NCBI GenBank assembly: GCA_963969595.1
Contig: OZ018409.1
Coordinates: 28,037,282 to 28,101,281, forward strand
Source of the DNA: Neckera pumila
Lineage: Eukaryota; Streptophyta; Bryopsida; Hypnales; Neckeraceae
Reading direction: 5' to 3'
Length of the DNA: 64,000 nt
A program made the position numbers and the translations under genes. Below the pieces are notes generated by a model. That model was not told the DNA's origin, ran no database searches, and saw only the letters and a program-made list of their open reading frames with translations. Of the stretch, positions 47,670 to 60,384 are shown piece by piece (within the stretch, counting starts at the first letter, position 1; each line of letters opens with the position of its first letter).

Positions 47670-47675
47670 TTTATA
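47670..47675 (-). promoter_or_regulatory. Possible TATA box of the AHL gene
   Basis: TATAAA on the minus strand (context CGTATAAAGTGACTCAG) lies about 127 bp upstream of the AHL start codon. It is the only such motif noticed close upstream, and the assignment rests on position. Confidence 0.3.
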
Positions 47676-50004
47676 CGAAGTTAGGGTCGCCAGCGCGGAC
47701 AGCTCACACACAAGCGACGCGAGGACGGAGGGAGCGAGCGAGCCAGGGCACTTCTGCTTCTCCTCAGGTCAGCCTAGCTACCCTCACAAACAAACTGATG
47801 AGGTGCGGGAAACACTTACTTCTTGCCTCCGGGCTCTCGTCACGAAGCCGGGCCTATCCTCGATGAGCGTGACCCAACACCCTGGAATACCACTTTGGCT
47901 CTTGAGCAGGCCCACCACGCAGCATGGGAGGGAGTGATCCCAAGCTAGATGCGACGCAACTGATCGCTCTCCTAATGAAGATCTGCAGCTTGCTGAAGGG
48001 TGTAGCTATTTGTTTTGTCTAAACTGCAGGATGTAATTCGCTGGTTGCTCAACTCCAAAGTCGTTTCTATAGAATTGTGTGTGAGAATCTAACTACGGTG
48101 CTTCAAGTTATTGAGTTTGAAAAAAAGAAAGAGGATGTTTTATCATGTATGAGATTGTTTGAAGGTACTAGAATGACTCAGATATCCCCACTTAGATTGC
48201 AGCTGCCTAGATTTCAAACAGACTATGCAACCTGAACCTTCCTCCGCTTCAAGATGGTCCGTGTTACCATCGATTCCACACCAGAAGCAAAGTACCTGCC
48301 ACAAACCCCAGTCACCGCTGTCTATGTGTTGATTCCACACGCACTTAGGAAACACCCGAAACTGTACTGCTTGAGTACGAGGTCTGGTACTGTGAATCAT
48401 GCACGAGTGCGTGTTGCAGACGTTCTGTCATTGAAGGACTATGTACCACAGGGAATCTAGTGACTGACACGTAGTTGTTGTCTACCGCGTACTGAAGACC
48501 GTGCAACCAGTTGTTAGATTCTACCAAAAAGCTCAGAAGCGAGAACTGCAAACCACTTCTCCCTTCTAACGGATCCACAGCATGCACAGCGGGGATCAGC
48601 CAGGAAGTAGCTAGTTTGGTTGCATGCGCGCACCGTCCATGCAAATTCCGACACCTGAAAAGCTAGCCGACCTCGCCGTCTAGCTACTCCCCGACCTTAC
48701 TTTTCCCTGGCGCAAGGACGAGAAACAATCCCACCAGCAGGGAGTGCCCGCCGAATACGCCTCTCGATGCAGACAGGGTCCAGGCTAGGAGCCACTGAAA
48801 GTGCGGCGCTCGCCACCTGCACCCAGGGTTGCAGTCGTCGTCGATTCAAATCCCGCGTGTCAGGCCCACGAGGAGTGTGAGCCCGCGAGGGCCACTGTAG
48901 ACTGGACCTCCCAGTCAGCCGGGCCGGGGTGAGCAAGGGCAAGAGGACGGCGTCCTTCACAGACCCTGGGTGTGGGCTACTGTAGCAACCAACTTAGATC
49001 GACGACGATGGGTGGAAGCAGGTCAGTTACGTTGTGGGTCGAGTGACGGGTCGTACTAAACTGATTTGATCGAATAGAGAGGGGGAAGTAGCGTCACAAT
49101 GAAAAATCACCACAGGATTTCGTTGTTTTGGATATTGGTTCAATAGAGCAGTATTTCAACGTGCACTAATTCAAAATAGTGTGACTTGATAATTTAGTGT
49201 CGCACTCACCATTATGACAAATCGTAGTTGCTCGCTTAAGCCATTCCAGTAATCTTGTCAGCCTTCCGTCGCCGGAACCTCGCCACCAACGAAAGCTACA
49301 GTACGGAGACTCGCGGATCGAAGCGGCGGGTGTGGGGCCTAGTGGCCCGCCCCGTCCAGTACTCCAGTTCCGTCCAGGACCGCACTGTTTCGGGTGACGC
49401 GGGTCGGGTCGTCATGATTCGCGCTCTGACGACGGCGAGCTTTATGAAGCTTGCTGCTGGGGCGCTAGCTAGCAAGCGAGGGCCAGGCAACTGCGGGCTT
49501 TGACTGCCTTGACAATATGGGGGAGGATATGGGCGCGCGCGTGAGAATTGCGGGGAAGGGGGACCGCCCGCTGTCCGGGCACCGACTGCCGAGAACGCAT
49601 CCTCCACCTCTGTTTTCTCCAACAAATAACGAAGCTTATCTCTTCTTGCCATGGGCTCCATGCCTCCATCTCTTCCTGCTTTGCTGTGATCGATGTGCAT
49701 CGAGGTTAGTGGAGACTTTGACCAGACAGATGTTGAATTATTTTGCTTTTCTGTTTTTCCAAGGAAGGGTTCTGGGCTGGTAGTCTGGAACCACTGTTCG
49801 TAACTTACACCGATTCTCCCTTTCGGAAAGACACTGTTTCACTGTGTGTTAAATAAAGAAATTAAATGTTTGTATTTCAATTAATGAATTCAAGAATAGT
49901 CTTTTGTTAGATGTTGGATTTTGTACTCCAAAGAACTTTCATTGGCACATGGCACAATGGGCCAATGGGGTCTGTTGGTAAGAGGGAGGTGGTTTTGGTT
50001 GTCC
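47676..50004. other. GC-rich upstream region of AHL, then a non-genic transition
   Basis: Base composition stays high in GC to about 49,700, with overlapping frames on both strands (for example 49296-49700 minus) that show no domain. It probably holds the AHL promoter and leader; a small unrecognised gene near 49.3-49.7 kb cannot be excluded. Confidence 0.35.
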
Positions 50005-50008
50005 TTAA

Positions 50009-50230
50009 CCCTTGAAGGACGGACTGGTAGCCGTGGAAATCATGTATTGTGATTCCGTGTGACATCATCTACTTTGAAAAAGCCTAATATATTCATTGGA
50101 AGTCAAAGAATTGTTGTAGATCTTTCCTTCACACTCCTAATACCGAGGATGAAAAGTTGCACTTCTGTCCTGTAGGGAAAGATTCTTTGTCATTCAAAGG
50201 ACGCAAAACGTCCTCGGCGGCGTTCAAGGG
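50009..50230 (+). mobile_element. TTAA-flanked TIR element, 222 bp (CCCTTGAA type)
   Basis: TTAA 50005-50008, then CCCTTGAAGGACGGACTGG; the end GGCGGCGTTCAAGGG is followed by TTAA 50231-50234. Shared tip CCCTTGAA. It is homologous to 3680-3892 in inverse orientation. Confidence 0.8.
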
Positions 50231-50234
50231 TTAA

Positions 50235-51537
50235 CATTGCTCAACAGCTGACTTTCCACACCCCAGCTGAGGTATAATTCCCCCTAGATACTTGGGGGAA
50301 TTCAGTTATAATCTCCGAAAAAAGATTGGCTGGGCTGGGTAAGTGGCGTGGCAAAGCTGTTAGCCTGTTATAGGTAGAGGACGGATTTGGTTTGGTAAGA
50401 GCATTTGCAATGCGTAGGGCAACAGTGTTGGTATCAACATTGTGCTGAGTAAAAAGTCGTTTGTAAGAAAAAATGGGCTCCAATGCAACCGTTATGGGGT
50501 CCAGCACTACCATGGTCTCAATATGCGACCCTTTGGATCCGGCAAATTTGCAAAATGTGAAGGGCCCACAAGTTGGTTTCCAGTAGAATTAATCATTGTT
50601 GTCAACCCTTTTCCCCATTGTTAAGCGTGAGTGCGTGACAATCAATTCAGCCTTCCCTTGTTTCAATGAAAAGTCTTTTTTTAATGTAAGATTCTTTTCT
50701 TTTATAATACAAAAAGTCCATTTGATGTTTGGACTGCTAGTTTTATATTGGAGCGATTTGTTCTACAAAAAGCTCGGCACTATGCTAGCCTCGTGGAATG
50801 CCCCTATTTTTGCTGATACAGGGATTGTTTGCCGAGAGCTCACTGCAGATAGGCGATCGCAAGAAACACTTGTCCTATTTTCCATCACACGTTATTGCGG
50901 AAGTTGTTTTGTGCTAGAAGTATTGCAAAAATGATTGAATGAACATGAAATTCAGAAGTAAGCTTTCTATAGCAATTTCAAATGTACTGGAAATATTTCA
51001 ATATTTTATAAATTTGTTCAATAGGTGAGATTGAATTTGAATATTTGTCACATATGCAATTTTGGTGGTTTTTAGTACTATCAAGTACATAATTTAAAGA
51101 GTTACATCATCAAATTTGGTAGGCTACTTCTTCTAATAGAAACACACCTTCTCAGGAGAGAAATTTCTAAATACATGTGCCAAATGTGTTTTACCTTAAT
51201 CTAAAGTACAACGGACTTTCTTACAGTTCCCTCCAACTGATTTGGAGATTCTACATTTTTTCCTGCAAATTTTCCTTAGTTTTCATGTTTCCCTGTGTTC
51301 TATTGTCACCATGGAGGGATCTTCAAAGAATTCCTATGCATGAGAAATCATGAATTTTCTTTACAAGTAGTTTCATAAATTCTCTCCAAATTCCTCGTAT
51401 ACAATTCAAATTGGTAGACTTTGTATACATCTTACATGTCAATGTTGTTTCCACCAAATATTTGGTAGATTTTAGAAGATGCAATTGTCCCATATCAATT
51501 GTCAAGGTACCGTGAGGTTGGAAACATAAGAGTTGTA
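50235..51537. other. No gene recognised; one solo TIR end
   Basis: At 50853-50875 the sequence GCGATCGCAAGAAACACTTG closely matches the left TIR of the element at 31933, but no partner end is assignable. The frame 50596-50934 has no domain. Confidence 0.45.
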
Positions 51538-51713
51538 CACAGGAAGAATGGGAGGTCGATACGGGGGGGGAGGGGGGGGTATTTTTTTTGCAGTGTAACT
51601 TCCCCCCCCCCCTCAAATCTTACAACAAAATTTAAAACAAAAATTTCAAGGGAGGTATAGTTATACAGCGAAAAAAATACCCCCCCAAGTATCGACCTCC
51701 CATTCTTCTTGTG
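51538..51713. mobile_element. G-rich foldback MITE, 176 bp
   Basis: Arms of about 70 bp are inverted copies. The left begins CACAGGAAGAATGGGAGGTC and the right complements CACAAGAAGAATGGGAGGTC, both followed by GATAC, a run of seven or more G, TATTTTTTT and GCAGTGTAAC or similar. The left arm has two runs of 8 G separated by A. No coding capacity or clear target duplication. Confidence 0.75.
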
Positions 51714-52962
51714 ATAAGTTGTCATGTAATCTCCAAAGCAATGAATTTCATTGATTCACAATAATCTAAAGTTTCTAGAGTTTGTACAATTTAGAAATCT
51801 AAGAAATTCTAAAATGTGGAAATTTGAAATGTACAAATCAATAAGATTGGAAATTCATAATCTACTTTTTTGTCAGATTTTAGCTTTCAAAATCTATGAA
51901 CTGTATTGATTATGCAAGCTAAAATCTTCATTAAACTTAGATTTTGGAGGCATAATTGTACATTCTGAAATATTAAATTTCACAAATTCAGTAGATTTGG
52001 AGGCGGGGACATCATTGAAAAATGCACAATTTTCTCCTCAAAAATGCACAAAATTCCCTGTCTCATTTCCCTGTGAGAGCTACATTCCCTGTGTACTAAA
52101 AAAATCCCAAAAAAACAAATTCTCGGAGGGAATTTCAATTATAGTGCTTACAGGGAACCTTGACAATGTTTCCTGTGAAGTTTGCTATATGCAGGTTGAA
52201 TTTATATTGAATTAAAAATGTTTTTTTAGTTTTAGCTTTGATCTTCCTTCTTTGCTCTTAGTTTACAACAATGGCCACTTTTAAAATAAAAAATTTAAGT
52301 GCATTTTCTAATTTTTTAAAATAGAAATGTAGAAGTCTCATTTTCTAGCATAAATTGTAGCTTGCGGCCAAAAATAAGATTTCAGGGTATACAAAAAAGA
52401 CTCAATAGTATTGATGGAGGCCTATATTAGAAGCAATTTGTCAATGTAAATTATTTTTTTATGGCAAATTACGTTTTGCAATCCATCCTTACTATTCAAT
52501 GATGAATATCTGAGGTTGTCAAAATAGTAGATCTAAAATCCAATTGACTGTTTAGATTTCATGTTCTATGCCCCTAATAGTACTGAAGGTGATTCATAGT
52601 ACAAAAAGTACTAAAAATTTGAATATAAAAATGCAAAAAATAGTGTAAGCGTTTTTTGCAATCACCCAGATGCTCTAAGTTGGCACATCAGCCCGGGGCA
52701 GTCGGGCATGACGTGCAAAATCAAGATGAACATTGCTATTCAAGGCTTTAAACACTGTATTTTTTCCTTCACTCAGTAAGTTCCTTCATTGGGGGCTCCT
52801 GATTTTGAGGTTAGCAAAGAGAATCCCTTAGCAAAGGTTAATAATGTTATGTCATTGGTACATAGCATTGATGAGTGATTACCAGTCTCTCCTTTCTCCT
52901 AGAGTCTGAGGAAGATAAAATGGCCTCAAACTCTCAAAGTAACCACGGGACCTTTGATTTAA
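51714..52962. other. AT-rich; one solo TIR end
   Basis: AAGCGTTTTTTGCAATCACCCA at 52647-52668 is a right end of the TGGGTGATTGCAAG family, preceded by AGTACTA motifs as in the 31933 element. The left end of this copy is not identified. No gene. Confidence 0.5.
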
Positions 52963-53111
52963 CCCCTTAGTGCCCAAGCCTTTCTAAATGTGATTTTTGT
53001 ATGAAAAAACAGTATGGACTTATAGTTATCCCAAATGAAGCAAGTTGATTTTCTTTTAAAATCTAACCATACAGATGTTCAATCCCTAAATGCCTCAGGC
53101 ACCAAATTCTC
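52963..53111 (+). mobile_element. Left end of a TTAA-type element
   Basis: TTAA (52959-52962), then CCCCTTAGTGCCCAAGCC and, further in, AAATCTAACCATA as in the 57053 copy. An ATTA-family MITE follows directly; no right terminus was found. Confidence 0.5.
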
Positions 53112-53373
53112 ATTACAAAAAAATGCAGCCCTCAAAGGAATCGTGAGAGACGGTGCAATTATGGAAAAAAAAATTATGTTTGTTGAAAAATAGAAATCTA
53201 ACATGGCATATATGGTGCCATGTTAGTATTGTTGGTGCCACATTAGACTTGAAAGTTTTCAAAAAAAAACTAAAAACACTAAAAATACTAAAAAAAAATT
53301 TCCATAATTGCACCCTGGGGGTGCCGAAAATCACAATCTGGCGGCCCCCTTGAGGACTGAAAATTTTCCTAAT
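53112..53373 (+). mobile_element. ATTA-family MITE, 262 bp
   Basis: The left end ATTACAAAAAAATGCAGCCC and the right end CTTGAGGACTGAAAATTTTC-CTAAT are inverted relatives. A second inverted pair lies inside (GGTGCAATTATGG and CCATAATTGCACC). No frame of note. Confidence 0.7.
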
Positions 53374-54067
53374 GGGTGTCAAAAACACTTTGAAGTTCAT
53401 TTAAAACCTAACAAAGTTACTATTTTTAGTTGTTTTATATTTTTGAAAAATTCTTTTTGAAGTCTAGTTTTAACATCGAAAATCTGATTTCAAAAATGAT
53501 CACTAGAAGAAAATTGCGTTGCTCTCAACAAGTCCTCAACAAAAACTAGCTGATGTTTTATATTAGAATCAAAACATTTTAATACCAACACCTCTTCAAT
53601 GCAAAAACAAGTTTTAAACATAATTTTCAACACAATCAACATGATACTTTTACATTGAAAATCATGTTTATAATCTATTTTTGTATTCCAAAAGTATTGA
53701 AACCAACAAGTTTCGTTTCTAATAAAAAATCATCAACTAGCTTTTGTTGAGAACCGCACTTATGACATACTCTACCAACATGCTTTTCTTCTAGTGGATT
53801 GACTATGATTTTTCTATTCAAGATTTTGTGCAAGGGTATCCATTGCAATCTTGACTTTCTGTAGTATTGAGGGCTCTTGGAAACTGAGCCTCAAATACAA
53901 TAGATCTTGGAGAAAAAATCACATTACAAATTCATTTAAAAAAGTTGTATTTGAAAAGCCATAAATTGATTGGAATTATGCATGTTAAGCCTTTAAACTC
54001 CATACATTTTTGTGACCAATTTTTTTAGATTTAATATGCAAAAAGGAAATTGACAAACTTCAAATCC

Positions 54068-54440
54068 ATTAGAAAAAAAAAAGCAACCCTCCAAAGGGCT
54101 GCTCCAAATTGACATGGCCAAGCTATTTCAAGCTTGGCCTGCAATCTCGAAATGGCTGCTAATGAACAGTCAGCTTGGCTGATTGCTCTCCAAAATACTC
54201 AGCTTTTGTCCCTTTTTTTTTATTTTTTTTAAATATTTTTTTAAGATTAAAAATAAATTAATATTTAATTTATTATTATTAATTTTTTACTTGCAAATTT
54301 GGGTTCCTGCACCATTGTCACAGTAGAAACTGTTGTGCAAAAATAGGAAAAATAAGCAATTTTTGCCTTGTAAAACTAAATTTTAGAGTCCTCAAGAGGA
54401 CTGTGGAGTAGCCCTTTAGAGGGCTCATTCTTTTTCTATT
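54068..54440 (+). mobile_element. ATTA-family TIR element, 373 bp (compact form)
   Basis: ATTAGAAAAAAAAAAGCAAC then CCTCCAAAGGGCTGCTCC at the left. At the right, GGAGTAGCCCTTTAGAGGGC then TTCTTTTTCTATT. Hairpin GGCCAAGCT/AGCTTGGCC near 54114-54137. It is the compact relative of 16281-18315. Confidence 0.7.
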
Positions 54441-55409
54441 GCACTTTCATAGTTTTTAAACCTTCGTGGTCAAACGTTATAATCTTTCAATCCATAAGTA
54501 ATATTGTTGTATTTTCTTTTCCTATGTAATTTGTAATATATTTAGATTAAATTTTTGGGTGATTGCAAGAAAGACCTGCAAATTTTGTCACACTTTAGCA
54601 AAAGTGGAGTTGTCATCTGCTATAACTTTTGGATTATGAATCCAATGCCAAAAACAAAAAACAAGTTTCTAGATGTTTTAAATATTATTGTACCTCTTAT
54701 TTTTTGAAAACTTAAAAATTCATTTAATCTTTAAAATTCAATTTTTCTAATTTGTCTCACTTTCAAGTTTAGGGTTTGAATACAATTGAGCTATTTAAAT
54801 TATTGACTTTCAGTTGAAATTCCTATGGTATATTCCTATAGTAGGTAAATATTTTTGAACCAAAGGGCACCAAAAATAACATTATTTTATGTCCTCCATG
54901 TCTATGCAAATAGGCCTCCCTTACACGCACACTTGTGAACAATAGAAATGGTTTTGACCTCATATTTTGGCTTGAAACTCATCACTAGAAAGTCCTCCCA
55001 AATGGCCAATTTTTAGTTTTTTTCATAATTGTTTTCTCTATTTTTTACAAATTAAAATGTCAAAGTATGATTTGCGATTGTTTCTTTTAGTAAATCGATT
55101 CAAAGTTCGTGAACAAGAGCTAAAAACAAATCATACAAGAAAGAGGTCTCCAGACAGTGTTTGTGAATAGTTCCACTCTCAACTCAAAGGCCCTCACTTT
55201 GGCACCCTCAATAAACAACCACCTTGACCTACAATCGAGAGCATTATCCCTTCCAATGATTAAATTTTCACAAAAAGATAATCGCATTTGATGCTTGTAG
55301 GGAGGAAAAAAACGGGACAATATTTGAAAAAAGACGTTTACAGCAACTCCTACAATTTCCATTATTCTCTAGATAGAAGGCCCGAAGGGCATGAAATGTC
55401 CTTCAAGGA
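54441..55409. other. No gene recognised
   Basis: TTGGGTGATTGCAAGAAAG at 54556 is a left end of the 31933 family, without an identified partner. GTCCTTCAAGGATTAA just before 55414 resembles a CCCTTGAA-type right end and may mark another decayed TTAA element. Confidence 0.4.
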
Positions 55410-55413
55410 TTAA

Positions 55414-56257
55414 CTCTGTAAATGTATTTGACTATGTTTTCACCCAAAATGCTCCGAAGTTGCCAATTCTAGTACAATAACCAATTTTAGAAAAATACAA
55501 TTTTGGACATATGTAGCCATAGGATCCTATAGTATGCTAGTTTGAAAAGACATGGAAAAAACTTCAGAAATTTCCACCGTATTAATTGCAAGATATTAGC
55601 ATTTGAATCGTCAAAAGTCCTTTTTTTGGCCTTGCAAAAAACCAAGCAGCTACACTTTACAAGGCCACATTTGTATGAAAAAATGTCTAAAATGATGGTT
55701 ACTCTTTGGATTCATTCTTCAAGGCAAGTTAGCTACATGCTTGAAAAATTCAGATCATTCAGAATATTACAACATATAGAAAAAAAACAAGTAAGTAGAA
55801 AGAAGTAGAGAATAATTCAAAATACTAAGTTATCAAGAATTTAGTTATGGAATTGAAAAATGCCAATTCCAACGGTTGTAATGTTGTAATAAACAATCTA
55901 CACCCAACGTTTTATAATTTTTCCAAAAATATTGAAAATTGACTTAAATAAAAGACTTCATAGCTTTCCACAAATATATAAATTTATAAAACCAATTTCA
56001 AATTTTTATTTAAAAAAAAATTATTTTCAAAGAATTTTTTTGAGCTACCTAGATTGCCCACTAGACATTGAAAATTTCATATTATACAATAACTTTTTAA
56101 CCATGTAATCAAAAGTTATGAAAATTGTTGAGCCTTAAAGCTACTCCTTGGGCACATGTTTTATGAAAATTTCAAAGAAAAAAAATAAAAATTCTATTTG
56201 TAGTGAGTTGCCCAAAATTTCTATATTGCCACAAAATAGTGTTTGGGCATTTAGGGG
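55414..56257 (+). mobile_element. TTAA-flanked TIR element, 844 bp (copy D)
   Basis: Flanked by TTAA at 55410-55413 and 56258-56261. The left tip is degenerate; the right ends GGGCATTTAGGGG. The interior follows copies A and H, with ACATGGAAAAAACTTCAG and CTTTTTAACCATGTAAT. It contains an 88-codon frame (55542-55808) shared in sense with copy H; its function is unknown. Confidence 0.75.
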
Positions 56258-56467
56258 TTAAGTTTTAGCCTTTTGCCAATAATTTCTATAGTTTTACTGT
56301 ACATTGAGTGATGAAGGTGGGGACATTTTTTCGTTTGTGGGGAGCTTGATTAAGGACCCATAGGTAGTGTTATTTAACAATGTAACGTTTTTCGTTTTGT
56401 TTTGTTAACCAACACTATCTAAACTCCTTAAGTCTAAACCTAAAAATGTGACATGGACAAGGTGCCA

Positions 56468-56688
56468 TTACAAAAAATCTGGAGCTTCTACAAGGCCGTT
56501 AGGGTTTTGGTAAATGTGCAATTACAGTGAAAAAAAAAAAAAAAATTTAATCAAAATTTCGACGGGGCACCTTGGTTGACTACTCACCTTACAGATTGCC
56601 TGACAGCCTTTTTTGGGCTGATATTTCTCTTAATTGCACATTCTCATGCATCAATTCAACCTTGTAGAGGGCTGAAATTTTCTCTAAT
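56468..56688 (+). mobile_element. ATTA-family MITE, 221 bp
   Basis: ATTACAAAAAATCTGGAGCT at the left, CTTGTAGAGGGCTGAAATTT then TCTCTAAT at the right. Inverse copy of 39329-39601. Confidence 0.7.
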
Positions 56689-57052
56689 GCATGAATTCAA
56701 GTATACAATAGGACCCCTAGGTAGTGTTGGATAACAAAACAAAACAAAAAACCTAACATTTTTAGGTTTACGTCACCTATTCTACAACTAGATTTAGTTG
56801 TCAAAATGACATTCAGTTTTGGAAGATCCTAATTGTTAAGTTACCAATCCAATGGTGCATAGGATGAAAGCATGAAACACTTGTTGATTTTATTGCATTT
56901 GAGGATAGTACCTTTAGTACTACAAGCTTTTGGAAAAATATTTTAAAATAAGATGAAATATGGATAATTAGTATAACTCTATAAATGTTTTATCTCCCAA
57001 AATTTGGACTAAGAAATATATTCTCCAAAAGTGATTGCTCAAAACAAGTTAA

Positions 57053-57816
57053 CCCCTAAAGGACCAAGGCCTTTTTTCTACCAAAAAACGCTCAAAACTG
57101 CCATTTCTATAGCAAAGAGTAATAAAATTTGAATTTTTTTTTCTTCTTAAATCTAACCATAGGATCTTATACCTAACTAGTATGACAATGTGTGGAAAAA
57201 ATTTCAGAATTTTTGACTGCACGGATTGCAAAATATCTGTGTTTAAAGTGAAAAAATTAAGTATTTCAGCACATTGTGGGACTAGATTTTTTGAATTTGA
57301 ACATTTTTAACTTTAAATTTTTGCACTACAAAGTTTTGAGCTTCAAATCTAGTCCCACAATGTGCTGAAATACTTAGTGGAGAACTAAGTTGAAAGTCCC
57401 ACTATAGATTGTAAAAATTGCATTCAGAATTGAATCCTACAAGTTTATTTTTTCCAAAATGATGCTCTAATTGCCCGAAAAATAAGATGTCCATAACTTT
57501 CTCATAACAAATCCAAATGGAATGAATCAAAGCTTTCTAGATAGACAAAAATATAATCTATGAGAAAAAAAAAAAAAAAATTTTAAATTATTTTTTGCAA
57601 ACTTCTTTTTGCTGCCCGCTCTCCCCTATTTTGAGTTTATTTGGGCATAACTTTTGTTCCCGGGCACCAATTGAAAAAAAAATTATATTCCCACAAAGCT
57701 TATCAATTTTTCTATCTTCCAAAAAAAGTTTCAAAAAATCAAGACAAAAATTCAGCCCGTAGGTACCTGCCCAAAATCCCACTTGTCCATTGAACAAACT
57801 CTTGGTCCTTTAGGGG
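57053..57816 (+). mobile_element. TTAA-flanked TIR element, 764 bp (copy G)
   Basis: TTAA 57049-57052, then CCCCTAAAGGACCAAG, mirrored exactly by CTTGGTCCTTTAGGGG and TTAA 57817-57820: a perfect 16-bp TIR, the cleanest in the window. A foldback element (57258-57376) sits inside. The right half matches 63737-64000 in inverse orientation. Non-coding. Confidence 0.85.
57258..57376. mobile_element. 119-bp foldback nested in copy G
   Basis: TAAGTATTTCAGCACATTGT plus GGGACTAGATTT is mirrored at the far end, giving arms of about 35 bp. It interrupts copy G relative to its relatives, so it is a later insertion or an internal palindrome of that copy. Confidence 0.6.
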
Positions 57817-57820
57817 TTAA

Positions 57821-58764
57821 TGGAGAATTCTATTAAAAATAGATATTTGGATGTTTGAATTGTTAAAAATATAGAAAAAACATTCTAAAAAATATTATAC
57901 ACGTGTTTTGTATTTTCACCCCATGTCTTGCCGTATCTGAGTACATACTTGATATTCAAGGAATCAAATACAATATAGTAAATGGCACCGTGAAGTTCAT
58001 AAAGGGGGTAATTCTCTTACATATTTGTGAGGAACCATATCTAAGGTAAATGAGCCCATTATAGGCCAAATGGGAGTGAGCCCATTGCGGGCAAAATGAT
58101 ATGAGTGGTAAATGTATATTCAAGTTTTGAAATATACACCACTAATATAAATTTGCTTGTTATGAGTTGCTTCCATTTGACTTGTAATGGGCTCACTTAC
58201 CTTCAAGTGAGTTTGATTTTTTTCATTTCTACTCAATGCACTCAAAAAAATGACACCTTTGGACAATTTTGAGTGAAAGGTTCCATTTACCACTTTAGTT
58301 CCTGCTTTTGTTGCAACATTAGAAAAATTCTCAGCCTTCCGGAGGACCGCTCCGCAATGACCAAACCAGTCTATTAATCAACTGAGAATTAGGAGGGGTA
58401 TATAGCCGCAGTGCATTGTCAAAGGATGTGAATTTTGTGAAAGACGTCAAGGACTCCAATAATGAGGTGTAGTAGAAGTTTGTTTAATATTCAATTGCGT
58501 GAGCATATAGGGTGATTAATTGGGAATTTAATCAAGTTCAATGAAATTAAGAAATATGAAGTGGATTTTCAAGCTAGTTGCTAAAAAATCAGAGAACTCT
58601 TACATTTCCAACTAGCTTCTAAAGCCACTTAGTTTAAGGTGTTTGAAGATGAGAAGAGAAGCTCCTTATGTACACATGGGGTGGTAGGAGGTAGAACAAT
58701 CCATGTGGGATATGTAATTAGAATTTGTAGTTTCTCAACCGCTCATAGTTAAATTTAAAGTAAT
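57821..58764. other. No gene recognised
   Basis: AT-rich. ATTAGAAAAATTCTCAGCCT (58320) is one end of an ATTA-family element without an assigned partner. Confidence 0.45.
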
Positions 58765-59136
58765 AATTGTGTTAAAACTAGAATTTTAGACCTCATTTAG
58801 GCATAGTAGAATGAATTTTTTCGAAAAACTTTGAACCAAAGAAAATTGGATTATCAAGCTAATTTTCATCTCCCAAAATCCGTTTGAGATTTAGAGCCTT
58901 CAATAAAAAGTTCTGGATAAAGTTAGGAGAAGGTATTCAAAAATGTCAAAGAAAATCTCCCTTTCAATCCCTTTTAGAATTTTGTTTATACTTTTTACTA
59001 GATGCCTGAAACCTCAAACGGATTTTTGGAGATGAAAACTAGCTTGATTTTCCAACTTTGTTTAGTTCAAAGTTTTTTGAAAAAACTCATTCTACTATGC
59101 CTAAATGGGGTTTGAAATTCTAGTTTTAACACAATT
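58765..59136. mobile_element. Foldback element with ~135-bp arms
   Basis: The left arm starts AATTGTGTTAAAACTAGAAT; the right arm is its reverse complement. The match runs through ATTTAGGCATAGTAGAATGA and CAAAAATCCGTTTGAG-type blocks, leaving about 100 bp of spacer. No target duplication is visible and there is no frame. Confidence 0.8.
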
Positions 59137-60384
59137 CTTGCATTTGATAATGAGTGATCTCTCTTCTGAATAACCCATACCCTTTGAAGATTCACCATGC
59201 ACAATTGATTTCTCTATAAAAATAACCTCTTCATCCTTAATTTACACCAATTGTCAATGAATTAAGTCTATTATGATGCCACTAAAAAATCCTTTGATGG
59301 TAGATGTCCTTGGACTATTTTTGACATTTGCTTTTTTATTCATAACTTGATTAGAAAACAAGGTACGCAACAATTAGGGTTAAGGTGCATTACAAGACTT
59401 GAACCCTGATTATTTAACTATTGGTACTTGGATTTTGAACCACTGATAGTCATCAGACATCATGACTTCAGGTGATCAACTATAGAAGAAAAACAAATCA
59501 TTAGGCAAAGTTAAATGTAATCATGGGGTGTATTACAAATTCCCTCATAACGGTATCATTGGCTTTTCTAAAGAAGAAAACACTTAATCCTGGATCACCC
59601 TCGTAGTCATTTTTTGCTATTTACTCTTGATGTGAATTTTAGCCATAAATGATGTTTTTGAGAATTTAAGTCCAACTAATGAAAGGAAGCTTATGAAGTG
59701 TGATTTCTACTCTAATTGAAAATTTTGAAAAGTTCATGATTTTCAATATTTTATAGCAAATTAGCAATACAAATTTTAGTCTTTAGGCCTCTAATCATGG
59801 TTTGTTGATTTTCTAATTTTAGAGTGACATGGTAACTTTGGTTTATACCACAATGTTATACACTATAATACACATCTATGGTAAGAAATTAAAATTTTTG
59901 AGTATATTTTGTATTTGATATGAATTTTCTTCATTTTTTTCCTTAAAAAACCCACAATACTGTAATTTCAAATTTCCCCCCCAAAATTTGCAAATTTTAT
60001 GACTTGGTTTAGACATAAGAGTGATTTCATCTCTAAAAGAACAATATAAATTTCTTTATTCATATGGAGTTGCAAAATGGCAGCAAACAGAGTGATGGTG
60101 GACAGTGAGGCTGGCTTGAAATCAGTGGTCCTGGGCCCGTCGTTGCAGGGTTCAATAGACTCCCTGGTACTGTTCAGAATCTCAATCATTTTCACCAGAG
60201 TGTTATATATATTTTAAGCAATTGATAATTCCAGACTCCACAAGAAAAGTCATAACAGAACAGAATTTGAATAATTGCCTCTACGACTCTATGTTACGGA
60301 GTACACATTTTGAAAAGAAATCCGTCCTCAGGTGGGAGGTGCTGGCAAAGTTACGACAAGAAGACAAGTGTTGGCCACCCACAC
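59137..60384. other. No gene recognised
   Basis: AT-rich up to the inner edge of the right inverted arm. Nothing supportable. Confidence 0.5.

Noticed and set aside
47053..47684. Long plus-strand frames of about 200 codons over the AHL gene
   Set aside because: They are GC-rich shadows antisense to a clear AHL coding frame and have no domain of their own.
47544..47711. N-terminal extension of AHL to 47711
   Set aside because: The extension begins at GTG and contains no ATG before 47543; plant translation would start at the ATG.
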